Notes: generated from the sequence alone by a model not told the origin. Counted from the stretch's first letter, positions 27,357-35,748 are shown. The stretch is DNA of 64,000 nt from Cryobacterium sp. GrIS_2_6 (GCF_035984545.1 NZ_JAXCHP010000001.1:1178001-1242000); one strand, 5' to 3'. Translations and numbers: made by a program.

Positions 27357-29594
27357 ATGATCGGTCGCGTTGACCCGTTTATCGGCACCGAGGTTACGAA
27401 CCTTCCTCCCCAGACCGGCCTCGCCGCCACCTGGTGGTGGCCGAAGCCCCAGATCGGGAACACGCACCCTGGCGCCACCTACCCGCTCGGGATGGTATCG
27501 GCCTGCGCGTATTCGGGGGCCTATCCGACGGGGTACGGCCGGTACGACCTCTCGCTCGAGGGCATCCCGCCCCTCCTGCACGAGCGTCACCTCGCTTCGG
27601 GATTCGCGCACTTCCAGCAGTCCGGTACCGGCGCCATCCGCAAGTACTACAACTATTTCCGCGTCACACCGATGATCGAACCGCTCGACGTGCTCGGCCG
27701 GACGTGGGAGCTGACCGACGAACAGGCCGAGCCGGGCTGGTATTCAGGAACCCTCGACTCCGGCATCACCGCAGAGCTCACCGTCGGGCCGAAGAGTGCG
27801 GTGCACCGGTACACCTTTCCCGCACATTCCAAGGCGCGGGTGGTCATCGACTTCTCACACGGTGGCCTGTCGATTCCGTACGGCGCCACGATCCCGGTGC
27901 GGGCCCACCTCGAGTGTCTTGAGCCCGGAGTCGCGAGCGGGGAGATCGTGGTAGAAGGCGCCCCTCTGTCGGTGTACATCGAGTGCGACAACCCCCAGTG
28001 GCGTCAGATGCTCTGGTACGACAGACGCCTGATGCCCGGCGGGACCCGGCTCGACTTCGACCACATCCGCCCGACGACCTTGCGCCCGTTCGGCCTGATG
28101 TGGGCCGGTCCGAGCGAGGAGGGCCAGACGATCGAGCTGCGGATCGGATTCTCCCTGCGGGGCGTCGACCAGGCCAAGCGCAACCTCGAGGCGGATTGCG
28201 GAACCGGACCGGCGCAGTTCACGCCCCGCCGCGAGCGCACCCAGAAGGTCTGGCGCAAAAAGCTCAAGGGCATCACGGTCAGGACACCGTCCGCCGCTCG
28301 CCAGACGGTGTTCTCGACGGCGCTCTACCACGCCCTGATCAAGCCCTGCCTGGCTCCGTCGGAGAGCCCGTTCTGGCCGACGGACGGACCGTTCGTCTTC
28401 GACATCAGTACGATGTGGGACATCTACCGCACCCAGCTTCCCCTGATCACCGCGCTGATGCCGGAACGAGCGGTCGAGCTGGCGAACGCAATGATCACCA
28501 TCTCGGAGGAGGAGGGCAACTTCCCCATCGGGTACCGGATGGCCCGCGGAAGCGACCGTTTCTCACGGCAGGCGAGTGCTCTCGCCCACACCTTCCTCTC
28601 CGACCTGTGCCAGCTCGGCCTCCCCGGCATCGACTGGGACTGGGCCCTCGTGCACATGTCCGACGACCTGCGCCGCACCTACGGCGAGGAGTTCCTGGTC
28701 CACGGGGAGGCGCATCCGATCAGCCACACCCTCGACCTCGCATTCGGATACTGGTGCACCGCGAAGGTCGCCGGGCACGTCGGCGACAAGGCCCTCGTCG
28801 AGCAGTTCGTCGCCCTCGCTGAGCGCTGGGTGAACGCGTACGACCCGGTCACCGGTCTTCTGAAGGACTCCACGTACTACGAGGGCACCCGGCACAACTA
28901 CTCGTTCCGGCTGGTGCAGGACATGGCTGCCCGCATCGCCCTGAGCGGAGGGGCCGAGCGGTTCATCGCCCAGCTCGACGAGTTCTTCGGCTACGGCGCC
29001 GAGCCCGTGAAGCAGCTCGTCCGGGGCTCCGGCCCGGAGGAAGTCATCGCCGGCTACCGACTTGGCCGATTCGAGGGACTCAACAACGAGCCCGACATGG
29101 AAGCGCCGTGGTCGTACCACTACGTAGGCCGGCCGGACCGCACGGCCGAGATCGTGCACAACATCGTGCATCAGCAGTTCGGCACCGGTCGTGGAGGGCT
29201 GCCAGGAAACGACGACTCCGGCGGGCTCAGTTCCTGGTTCGTCTGGGCCTCACTCGGGCTGTTCCCGGTTGCCGGCCAGAACATCTTCCTCGTCAATGCG
29301 CCCTCCTTCGAGAAGTCGACGTTCTCTGTCGGTAAGCACTCGTTCACCATCCGTACTCGTGGATTCATTGAACCGACACCGGGCGGACCCGTACAGTATG
29401 TGCAGGCTATGGAATTCAACGGGGAACCGCTCGGGCGCACCTGGCTCAGTGGAAATGAATTCCACGCCGGTGGCGAACTCGTCGTGGAGTTGGGGCCTGA
29501 GCCGAGCAGCTGGGGAACGACGGACTTCCCACCCTCAACGCCATCATCCTTGTCACCATCACGAGCGTCACGATCCACGGGAGAGACACCATGA
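27357..29594 (+). CDS. GH92-family glycosidase (putative alpha-mannosidase)
   Basis: 745-residue member of glycoside hydrolase family 92, a group of calcium-dependent inverting exo-alpha-mannosidases. Typical segments: VDPFIGTE at the N-terminus, NTHPGATYPLGM, HLASGFAHFQQSGTG, the central barrel segment FDISTMWDIYRTQLPLI, NNEPDMEAPWSYHY (candidate catalytic Glu) and LPGNDDSGGLSSWFVWASLG (candidate base Asp). There is no signal peptide or lipobox, so it should act in the cytosol, unlike most characterised relatives. ATG 27357 is chosen for its AGAGGAGA site. The stop overlaps the GT4 start (ATGA). The mannose specificity is inferred from the family. Confidence 0.82.
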   Translation: MIGRVDPFIGTEVTNLPPQTGLAATWWWPKPQIGNTHPGATYPLGMVSACAYSGAYPTGYGRYDLSLEGIPPLLHERHLASGFAHFQQSGTGAIRKYYNYFRVTPMIEPLDVLGRTWELTDEQAEPGWYSGTLDSGITAELTVGPKSAVHRYTFPAHSKARVVIDFSHGGLSIPYGATIPVRAHLECLEPGVASGEIVVEGAPLSVYIECDNPQWRQMLWYDRRLMPGGTRLDFDHIRPTTLRPFGLMWAGPSEEGQTIELRIGFSLRGVDQAKRNLEADCGTGPAQFTPRRERTQKVWRKKLKGITVRTPSAARQTVFSTALYHALIKPCLAPSESPFWPTDGPFVFDISTMWDIYRTQLPLITALMPERAVELANAMITISEEEGNFPIGYRMARGSDRFSRQASALAHTFLSDLCQLGLPGIDWDWALVHMSDDLRRTYGEEFLVHGEAHPISHTLDLAFGYWCTAKVAGHVGDKALVEQFVALAERWVNAYDPVTGLLKDSTYYEGTRHNYSFRLVQDMAARIALSGGAERFIAQLDEFFGYGAEPVKQLVRGSGPEEVIAGYRLGRFEGLNNEPDMEAPWSYHYVGRPDRTAEIVHNIVHQQFGTGRGGLPGNDDSGGLSSWFVWASLGLFPVAGQNIFLVNAPSFEKSTFSVGKHSFTIRTRGFIEPTPGGPVQYVQAMEFNGEPLGRTWLSGNEFHAGGELVVELGPEPSSWGTTDFPPSTPSSLSPSRASRSTGETP

Positions 29595-30880
29595 ATTCTG
29601 TTGAGAACCGGCTCGTCATCGTCGTCAGGGCCGATCCGGTCATCTGCGGCCACTCCGTCGAAGCGCGTAATCTCGCGGAGACCGCGCTCGAGCGCGGCTT
29701 CGACGAGGTGCGCATCGTGACGTGGCCGATCGACAAACTCCAGGCCTCCGGGCTGCCGCTCAAGCCGCTCGATTCCGTGCTGCCGTACAGCCCCGGGATC
29801 TTCGTCGACCGGCCCGCACCGGTCGGGGACTACAAAGTGCTCGACGGGCGCCACCTTGCCGGGGTCACCGGCCGGCTGATCGAGCTGTTCACTGACGGGG
29901 TGCCGACGGTCTGCCTCTCGCTCTACCTCACGCCGCACACACTCGCGGTCTCCGACGCCGTGCGCGCTGCCTGGGGGACCGGGCTGCCCGTCAACGTGAC
30001 CACGATCGCGGAAGCCGTGGGTTCGGACGTCACGAATGTCGTGCGCACCGCGGTCAATGAGGGACGATTCGGCGCCGCCGCGCACATCCTGTCGAGCTAT
30101 CTCAGCCAGGACTATTGCGTCGCCGTTTCCGAGTACACCCGGCAGCTCATCATCACCGAGGCCGAACTCGTCGACCAGCACCACGGCACCCGCTACGCGG
30201 CCCAGTGCCGCGAACGGATCACGATCTCCTACCCGGCGATCGACGCCGACTCCTATCTGCACCTCGACGAGGGCGTGACGGACGACGTTCTCACCACCCG
30301 CGGCCTCGAACGCGACGGTTACATCCTGTTCCTCTCCCGCCTCACCGCGGCGAAGGGCGTCGACGATCTCATCGCCGGTTACGCGATCAGCGCGGCCAGC
30401 CAGGACAAGATCCTCGTGATCGCGGGCCGCGGCCCGCAGTCCGAAGCACTCCGGGCCATCGCGGCGGCCTCACCGCTCGCCGATCGCATCCGGTTCCTCG
30501 ACGACGTCGGCGATGCGGAGAAGCCGTACCTGATGGCGGGATGCGCCGCCTTCGTTCTTCCGAGCAAGCCGCGGCCGGAGTTCGTGGAGACGTTCGGCAT
30601 CGCTTTGGCTGAGAAGATGCTGGCCGGCGGCGGTCCCGTGATCACCACCGTCACCGGAGGCATCGGCGAAGCCGTTGGCGACCACGCCCTGATCATCCCC
30701 GTCGAGGACCCGCAGGCGATCGCCGAGGCCATCGACCGCGCAATTCTCGAGACCACGGCTGAGGAGCGCAGGGACTGGGCTGACCGTGCGCGCGAGTATG
30801 CGATGCAGTTCGACCGTCGCAACGTCTTCGACCGGATGTTCGCCCCGCTGCGCGACACCGCCGAGGTGCCGCACCCGTAG
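29591..30880 (+). CDS. GT4-type glycosyltransferase
   Basis: 429-residue retaining glycosyltransferase of the GT-B fold. The C-terminal nucleotide-sugar domain has FLSRLTAAKGVDDLI, VIAGRGPQ, FLDDVGDAEKPYLMA and the E-x7-E motif ETFGIALAE with GGIGEAVGDHALI. The N-terminal acceptor domain begins VIVVRADPVICGHSVEARN and holds AVSEYTRQLI before the linker. There are no membrane segments. Its start overlaps the GH92 stop, so the two are translationally coupled and probably act on the same glycan, one adding and one trimming. The donor sugar cannot be told from sequence. Confidence 0.85.
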   Translation: MNSVENRLVIVVRADPVICGHSVEARNLAETALERGFDEVRIVTWPIDKLQASGLPLKPLDSVLPYSPGIFVDRPAPVGDYKVLDGRHLAGVTGRLIELFTDGVPTVCLSLYLTPHTLAVSDAVRAAWGTGLPVNVTTIAEAVGSDVTNVVRTAVNEGRFGAAAHILSSYLSQDYCVAVSEYTRQLIITEAELVDQHHGTRYAAQCRERITISYPAIDADSYLHLDEGVTDDVLTTRGLERDGYILFLSRLTAAKGVDDLIAGYAISAASQDKILVIAGRGPQSEALRAIAAASPLADRIRFLDDVGDAEKPYLMAGCAAFVLPSKPRPEFVETFGIALAEKMLAGGGPVITTVTGGIGEAVGDHALIIPVEDPQAIAEAIDRAILETTAEERRDWADRAREYAMQFDRRNVFDRMFAPLRDTAEVPHP

Positions 30881-30929
30881 GAGCGAAGCCGGCGGTCAGA
30901 CCAGCCGCGGTGCGAAACCGCCGAGTCTG

Positions 30930-31128
30930 AAACGTCGCTGAGGTTCGTGCCTTTGCTGGTGAGCAGTATGGGTTCCTGTTCGGGGTCGACTCCGGGTGGT
31001 GGGGTGAGCCAGTACTGTCCGGTGTTGTCTCGGGTGATGCCCCAGTGCTCGTTGTGGAGCCGCAAGTGGTCGGCCCGCCAGAGCAGGATGCCGTCGTCGA
31101 GGTTGGTCTGGCGGGTGGATGCTCCGGG
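30930..31128 (-). pseudogene. Relic of a DUF222/HNH-endonuclease-type protein C-terminus
   Basis: Minus-strand frame read from 31128 gives PGASTRQTNLDDGILLWRAD and then HLRLHNEHWGITRDNTGQYW, LTPPPGVDPEQEPIL. This is the C-terminal HNH part of the multicopy DUF222/13E12-like proteins of Microbacteriaceae, where the motif normally reads like DDGILLCRHHH. Here the Cys/His core is degraded to WRADH. An in-frame TGA (31131-31129) lies immediately before the conserved part, and the DUF222 domain is missing. The surrounding 565-nt gap (30881-31445) holds only this relic and an AT-rich stretch with the promoter for the next gene. Confidence 0.6.
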
Positions 31129-31374
31129 TCAGTCGGCGGGACCGCCGGAGGCAGTGTCGTTGTCGGTCGGCGCGGAACCATCACTCTGTGACCCGTCGGG
31201 GAGTGATTCCGTCTTCTGATGCGTGTCTGGGGTGACCGCCGAGTTGTGTCCGATGTTCCTCAGCGCTCTTCCTTTATTCACGGCGCATCGCAGACGAATC
31301 GACTGCACTGGTCGCGCAGTGCATGCAGAAAGCGTTTTGACGACAAATGCCCGGTCAAATTCAGAAGAATACTT

Positions 31375-31403
31375 TTGAACCCGAATCGATTCTGGTGTAT
31401 TCA
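31375..31403 (+). promoter_or_regulatory. Canonical promoter with a palindrome in its spacer
   Basis: -35 TTGAAC (31375-31380), 17-nt spacer, -10 TATTCA (31398-31403). The spacer contains the perfect 10-bp palindrome GAATCGATTC (31383-31392), a possible operator. It drives the small membrane protein gene with a leader of about 36 nt. The local sequence (about 31240-31440) is clearly more AT-rich than the rest of the window. Confidence 0.65.
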
Positions 31404-31445
31404 TGAAGGCAGATTCCAACCCCGATTGAAATAACCGAGGAGTGC

Positions 31446-31733
31446 ATGATGAAAAGTCTCTGGGCGTCTGTGCAAGGAGATCCCGCGTTCATGCGGAAGG
31501 TCAACGGGTGGCTCACGATCTTATGGATCGTGATGATTCCCATTTCGCTGGTCACCCATTGGGTGGACAGCGTCGTCTACGTTTCGGCATTGTCTTTGTG
31601 GGCACTCGTGTCTGGCCATTGGTCGGCGTGGCAGGCCGCCCGCGTCGAGGTCAAACAGCAGGAAGACATTCCCGGCGAAGTCGTTGAGGCAATCGTGTCC
31701 AAAACAATGATCGAACCGCTCCCCGCCGACTAG
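31446..31733 (+). CDS. Small two-helix membrane protein of unknown function
   Basis: 95 residues (94 if the second ATG at 31449 is used; that one has better spacing from the GAGGAG at 31437-31442). A short N-terminal region (SLWASVQGDPAFMRKVN) precedes two hydrophobic segments rich in Trp: about residues 21-40 (NGWLTILWIVMIPISLV) and 43-62 (VVYVSALSLWALVSGHW). A charged tail contains KQQEDIPGEVVEAIVSK. I do not recognise a named family. It stands alone, has its own promoter and lies between a decayed HNH gene and tRNA-Leu. This suggests an acquired or fast-evolving accessory gene. Confidence 0.7.
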   Translation: MMKSLWASVQGDPAFMRKVNGWLTILWIVMIPISLVTHWVDSVVYVSALSLWALVSGHWSAWQAARVEVKQQEDIPGEVVEAIVSKTMIEPLPAD

Positions 31734-31784
31734 GAGCAGAACGAGGAAATCGAACCGGCCGGGGACGCCCTGGCCGACCTGTGT

Positions 31785-31870
31785 TGGTACCGGTGGTGGG
31801 ACTCGAACCCACACGTCCTCTCGAACAAAGCATTTTGAGTGCTCCGCGTCTGCCATTCCGCCACACCGGC
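31785..31870 (-). tRNA. tRNA-Leu (anticodon CAA)
   Basis: 86 nt including the encoded CCA. Reading the minus strand: acceptor 5' arm GCCGGTG pairs with CACCGGT (G-U at the first pair), D-arm with TGGCGGAATGGCAGACGC, anticodon stem GAGCA/TGCTT around the loop CTCAAAA (CAA, reading UUG). The long class II variable arm (TGTTCGAGAGGACG) is typical of Leu. The T-arm contains GGTTCGAGTCC. It is divergent from the ANTAR regulator gene. Confidence 0.95.
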
Positions 31871-31886
31871 TCACAACACCTGGATC

Positions 31887-31892
31887 AGAATA
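31887..31892 (-). promoter_or_regulatory. -10 element (TATTCT) of tRNA-Leu
   Basis: On the minus strand, TATTCT ends about 16 nt before the mature 5' end. It lies back to back with the -10 of the regulator gene at 31896. Confidence 0.5.
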
Positions 31893-31895
31893 CCG

Positions 31896-31908
31896 TAGGC
31901 TTTGACCC
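31896..31908 (+). promoter_or_regulatory. -10 element (TAGGCT) of the ANTAR regulator gene, leaderless spacing
   Basis: TAGGCT at 31896-31901 followed by 7 nt and the GTG at 31909. No SD is visible. Confidence 0.55.
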
Positions 31909-32514
31909 GTGACTGACCAAGATTCAACCCCAGTACCTCCTCGCCGTGTTGTCGTGGCCGAGGATGAGTCCCTCATTCGTCTCGACATCGTCGAAATCCT
32001 TCGTGACGCCGGATTCGAGGTGGTCGGCGAGGCCGGCGACGGCGAAACCGCTGTCGCCCTGGCGACCGAGCTGCGACCCGACCTGGTGATCATGGACGTC
32101 AAGATGCCGCACCTCGACGGCATCTCGGCCGCTGAGCGGATCACCAAGGCGCACATCGCCCCGGTCGTCCTCCTCACCGCGTTCAGCCAGAAGGAACTGG
32201 TCGAGCGGGCGACGGAGGCCGGCGCACTCGCATACGTCGTCAAGCCGTTCACCCCGAACGACCTGCTGCCCGCGATCGAAATCGCGTTGTCCCGTTACAG
32301 CCAGATCATCACCCTCGAAGCCGAGGTCGCCGACCTGGTCGAGCGCTTCGAAACCCGCAAGCTCGTCGACCGGGCCAAGGGCCTGCTCAACGAGAAGATG
32401 GGCCTCACCGAGCCGGAGTCGTTCCGCTGGATCCAGAAGGCGTCGATGGATCGCCGCCTCACGATGCACGACGTAGCCCAGGCGATCATCGAGCAGCTCT
32501 CCGCCAAGAAATAG
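31909..32514 (+). CDS. pdtaR: ANTAR-domain response regulator, PdtaR-like
   Basis: 201-residue two-component response regulator that probably acts by RNA binding. The receiver domain (about 13-130) has the acidic pocket AEDE, phospho-acceptor Asp63 in IMDVKMPHLDG, the Thr in LLTAFS and Lys in VVKPF. The C-terminal ANTAR domain (about 145-200) has RKLVDRAKGLLNEKMGLTE and three helices that bind paired hexaloop hairpins in nascent RNA to prevent termination. The mycobacterial orthologue PdtaR pairs with the kinase PdtaS; no kinase gene is nearby. GTG start at leaderless spacing. A hairpin terminator follows. Confidence 0.92.
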   Translation: MTDQDSTPVPPRRVVVAEDESLIRLDIVEILRDAGFEVVGEAGDGETAVALATELRPDLVIMDVKMPHLDGISAAERITKAHIAPVVLLTAFSQKELVERATEAGALAYVVKPFTPNDLLPAIEIALSRYSQIITLEAEVADLVERFETRKLVDRAKGLLNEKMGLTEPESFRWIQKASMDRRLTMHDVAQAIIEQLSAKK

Positions 32515-32530
32515 CACCACTGCACAGACG

Positions 32531-32568
32531 AAAGGCCGGTCCGGTCAATGACGACCGGGCCCGCCTTT
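32531..32568 (+). terminator. Terminator after the ANTAR regulator gene
   Basis: AAAGGC-c-GGTCCGGTC (32531-32546), loop AATGAC, GACCGGGCC-c-GCCTTT (32553-32568). The 15-bp stem has one C/C mismatch and a G-U. With A/T-rich outer arms it could work in both directions, since the thioesterase gene converges from the other side. Confidence 0.8.
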
Positions 32569-32596
32569 GTCGCGTGTGAACGGCGTGCGTGACAGA

Positions 32597-33022
32597 TCAG
32601 GCGATGCCGGGGCGGTCGGTGATCAGGTTCGTGATCCGGATCGTCGAGCAGCGCCTGCCTTGATCGTCCTCGATCTCAATCGAGTGCGTCGTCAGGGTGC
32701 GTCCGAGGTGGATCGGCGTGCAGATCCCGGTCACCCAGCCGCTCGTCGCCGAGCGGGTGTGCGTCGCGTTGATTTCGATGCCGACGGCGAGCTTGCCCGG
32801 TCCTGCGTGCAGGTTTGCGGACATCGACCCGAGGCTCTCGCCGAGCACCACGAAGGCGCCCCCGTGCAGGAGCATGGCCGGCTGGGTATTGCCGAACACG
32901 GGCATCCGTGCCACCGCCCGCTCGAGGCTGAACTCGAGGAATTCGATGCCCATCTTGTCGGCGAGGGCCCCGCCGCCGCGCTGCTGCACCCAGCTGAGGG
33001 TGTCTTCGGTCTTCTGGGTCAT
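32597..33022 (-). CDS. Hotdog-fold acyl-CoA thioesterase (PaaI/MenI-like)
   Basis: 141-residue single-hotdog protein that should hydrolyse an acyl- or aryl-CoA thioester as a tetramer. The characteristic helix segment MLLHGGAFVVLGESLGSM contains the HGG turn and the catalytic Glu position. The following strands include VGIEINATHTRSATSGWVTG, typical of the PaaI and 1,4-dihydroxy-2-naphthoyl-CoA hydrolase group. A menaquinone role is possible but not shown by context. ATG 33022 is chosen because AAGG lies just upstream; a GTG two codons earlier is possible. It is divergent from polA, with 53 nt between the starts. Confidence 0.85.
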   Translation of the reverse strand: MTQKTEDTLSWVQQRGGGALADKMGIEFLEFSLERAVARMPVFGNTQPAMLLHGGAFVVLGESLGSMSANLHAGPGKLAVGIEINATHTRSATSGWVTGICTPIHLGRTLTTHSIEIEDDQGRRCSTIRITNLITDRPGIA

Positions 33023-33063
33023 GGTCACCTTGGATAGGGCCCTGCGCCGTCGGACGACGCTTG

Positions 33064-33075
33064 TAGGCTGTCTGT
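33064..33075 (+). promoter_or_regulatory. polA -10 element (TAGGCT), leaderless spacing
   Basis: TAGGCT at 33064-33069, six bases, then GTG at 33076. No SD is visible. Confidence 0.55.
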
Positions 33076-35748
33076 GTGTCGGATTCCGAAAAGCCTACCC
33101 TGATGATCATCGACGGCCATTCACTGGCCTACCGGGCGTTCCATGCGCTCCCGGTCGACAGTTTCCAGACCCGGGACGGCCAGCACACCAACGGCATCCA
33201 CGGGTTCATTTCGATGCTGCTGAGCCTGCTGCGCACCGAGAACCCCTCGCACATCGCCGTCGCTTTCGATATCTCGCGAGCCTCCTTCCGCACCCGCGAA
33301 TACCCCGAATACAAGGGAACCCGGGCGAGCACCCCTCCGGAATTCAAAGGTCAGGTGCCGCTCCTGCAGGAGGCCCTCGCGGCCATGAACATCACGACCA
33401 TCACGAAGGAAGACTTCGAGGCGGACGACATCCTCGCGACCCTGTCCGTCCGCGGAACCGCGGAGGGCTACCACGTCTTCGTCGTCTCCGGCGACCGGGA
33501 TTCGATCCAGCTCGTCAACGACAACGTGACCCTGCTCTACCCGGCGAGCCAGGGCGTCTCGGCGCTCACCCGGTACGACCCGGCACGTGTGCGCGAGAAA
33601 TACGGCATCGATCCGGCCCAGTATCCCGATGTCGCGGCCCTCGTCGGCGAGACGAGCGACAACCTGATCGGCATCAGCAAGGTCGGCGAGAAGACCGCCG
33701 TCAAGTGGCTCGGCCTCTACGGCAGCCTTGACGGCATCCTCGAACACGCGGACGAGATCAAGGGTGTCGTCGGCAACAACCTGCGCGAGCAGAAGGAGAA
33801 CGCGATCCGCAATCGCCGCCTCAACCGGCTCGTGACCGACCTCGACCTCCCCGTCGAACTGCCCGACCTCGTCCGCGCCCCGATCAGCGAAGCCGCCGTG
33901 CGGGAGATCTTCGGTCGCCTCGAGTTCAAGAACCTGCTCGAGCGCGTGATCAAGCTCGAGGGCGGCGCGGACGAGTCAGGCGCGACCGTGGTGCCGGTCG
34001 AGCGCGATGATGTGCCCACCGCGCCGGTCGCCATGGACCTCCTCCACGAGGAGCTGGACGCCTGGCTCACCCGGGTTATCGCGACCAATCCGGGCGGACT
34101 CGGCCTCCAGGTCGAGGTGCAGGACGGCAAGGCGATCGGCTTCGGGGTGTCCGGGCTCGAGGAGTCCGTGAATCTTCCGTGGCAGCCGGGACGCACGGAT
34201 TACCTGCCCTTCGAGGACTGGCTCGCGAGCGACGCTCCCAAGATCATGCACGACGCCAAGCACCAGCTCAAGGCCCTGCGCCGCAGCGGCCTCGGCTTTG
34301 GTGGGCTCGTCACCGACACCCTCGTAGCCGCCTGGCTGCTGCGCCCGGGCGGGCCCGACAAGACCCTCGCCGACCTCGTCACCCGCTACCTCGACGAGAC
34401 GCTCCCGGTCGCGGATCCCAACCAGCTGGTGCCGGACGAGTCGGAGTCGGGCGGCGTGCCCACCGAGGCCTGGTACGCATACCGGCTTTCGGCCGCGCTC
34501 GGGGCCTTGCTCGACCCGGGATCCCAGTCCGTGCTGACCGACATTGAGATGCCGACCCTGCTGACGCTCGTCGACATGGAACTCACCGGCGTCGCCGTGT
34601 CACACGAGGAGCTGTCCGTCCTGTCGGCCCAGCTCGGCGAGAGGGCGGCGGAGTACGCGGCGGGAGCGTTCGCCGAGATCGGCCGCGAGGTCAACCTCGG
34701 CTCGCCCAAGCAACTCCAGGAGGTCCTGTTCGAGCAGCTGGGCATGCCGAAGACCCGCGCGAACAAGACCGGATACACGACGGATGCCGGCGCCCTCGCC
34801 GATCTTCAGGCGAGCAACCCGCATCCCTTCCTCGGTCTCCTCCTGCAGCACAGGGACGCGACCAAGCTCCGCCAGATCGTCGAGACCCTTGACAAGGCGA
34901 TCGACGCGACCGGGCGCATCCACACCACCTACGTGCAGATCGGCACTGCCACAGGCCGGATCTCCTCGGCCGATCCGAACCTTCAGAACATCCCCGTGCG
35001 CACCGAGGAAGGCCGGCGGATCCGGGCAGCCTTCCACTCCCGCCCGGGCGCCGAGTGCCTGCTGACGGCCGACTACTCCCAGATCGAGATGCGCATCATG
35101 GCGCACCTCTCCGAGGACGCCGGGCTGATCGAGGCCTTCAACGCCGGAGAAGACCTGCACCGCTTCGTCGGCGCATCCGTCTTCGGGGTCACGCCGGAGG
35201 AGGTCACGAACGAGATGCGCAGCAAGGTCAAGGCCATGTCCTACGGTCTCGCGTATGGGCTGAGTGCATTCGGTCTCTCCAAGCAGCTCCGGATCGACCA
35301 GAAGGAAGCCCGTCAGCTCATCACGGACTACTTCGCCCGGTTCGGCGCTGTGCGCGACTACCTGCGGCACGTCGTCGAACAGGCCAAGGTCGACGGGTAT
35401 ACCGCGACGATCTTCGGGCGCCGCCGCCCGTTCCCCGAACTGCACAGTTCCAACCGCGTGCTCAGGGAGAACGCGGAGCGGGCTGCGCTCAACGCGCCGA
35501 TCCAGGGCTCGGCCGCCGACATCATGAAGATCGCAATGAACAACATCGCGGAGGACATGCTCGAGGAAGGCCTCGAGTCCCAGATGATGCTCCAGGTGCA
35601 CGACGAATTGATCTTCGAGGTCGCCCCCGGCGAGTGGGACGCTCTCCGCACCGTCGTCACGCACCGGATGGAGACCGCCGCTGCGCTGCTCGTGCCCCTG
35701 GACGTGCAGGTCGGCAGGGGCGCGAACTGGGACGCTGCGGCGCACTGA
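33076..35748 (+). CDS. polA: DNA polymerase I
   Basis: 890-residue family A polymerase for Okazaki fragment maturation and repair synthesis. The N-terminal 5'-nuclease domain (about 5-300) has MIIDGHSLAYRAF, EADDILATL, SGDRDSIQLV and GETSDNLIGI. The middle domain keeps the 3'-5' exonuclease fold but has lost key acids: the Exo I position reads LGLQVEV with no Asp-x-Glu, and Exo III reads YAYRL with no Asp. Proofreading is therefore probably absent, as in Taq and mycobacterial PolA. The polymerase domain has motif A DYSQIEMRIMAHLS, motif B KAMSYGLAYGLSAFGL and motif C QVHDELIFEV. GTG start at leaderless spacing. Confidence 0.97.
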   Translation: MSDSEKPTLMIIDGHSLAYRAFHALPVDSFQTRDGQHTNGIHGFISMLLSLLRTENPSHIAVAFDISRASFRTREYPEYKGTRASTPPEFKGQVPLLQEALAAMNITTITKEDFEADDILATLSVRGTAEGYHVFVVSGDRDSIQLVNDNVTLLYPASQGVSALTRYDPARVREKYGIDPAQYPDVAALVGETSDNLIGISKVGEKTAVKWLGLYGSLDGILEHADEIKGVVGNNLREQKENAIRNRRLNRLVTDLDLPVELPDLVRAPISEAAVREIFGRLEFKNLLERVIKLEGGADESGATVVPVERDDVPTAPVAMDLLHEELDAWLTRVIATNPGGLGLQVEVQDGKAIGFGVSGLEESVNLPWQPGRTDYLPFEDWLASDAPKIMHDAKHQLKALRRSGLGFGGLVTDTLVAAWLLRPGGPDKTLADLVTRYLDETLPVADPNQLVPDESESGGVPTEAWYAYRLSAALGALLDPGSQSVLTDIEMPTLLTLVDMELTGVAVSHEELSVLSAQLGERAAEYAAGAFAEIGREVNLGSPKQLQEVLFEQLGMPKTRANKTGYTTDAGALADLQASNPHPFLGLLLQHRDATKLRQIVETLDKAIDATGRIHTTYVQIGTATGRISSADPNLQNIPVRTEEGRRIRAAFHSRPGAECLLTADYSQIEMRIMAHLSEDAGLIEAFNAGEDLHRFVGASVFGVTPEEVTNEMRSKVKAMSYGLAYGLSAFGLSKQLRIDQKEARQLITDYFARFGAVRDYLRHVVEQAKVDGYTATIFGRRRPFPELHSSNRVLRENAERAALNAPIQGSAADIMKIAMNNIAEDMLEEGLESQMMLQVHDELIFEVAPGEWDALRTVVTHRMETAAALLVPLDVQVGRGANWDAAAH

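Noticed and set aside
31129..31419. 96-codon minus-strand frame in the AT-rich gap
   Set aside because: Starts at a TTG without an SD, has no recognisable family features, and overlaps the promoter of the plus-strand membrane-protein gene. It could only be the upstream part of the HNH relic, and no similarity supports that.
31219..31434. 71-codon plus-strand frame upstream of the small membrane protein
   Set aside because: Basic, no motif, no SD, and it crosses the canonical promoter of the following gene.
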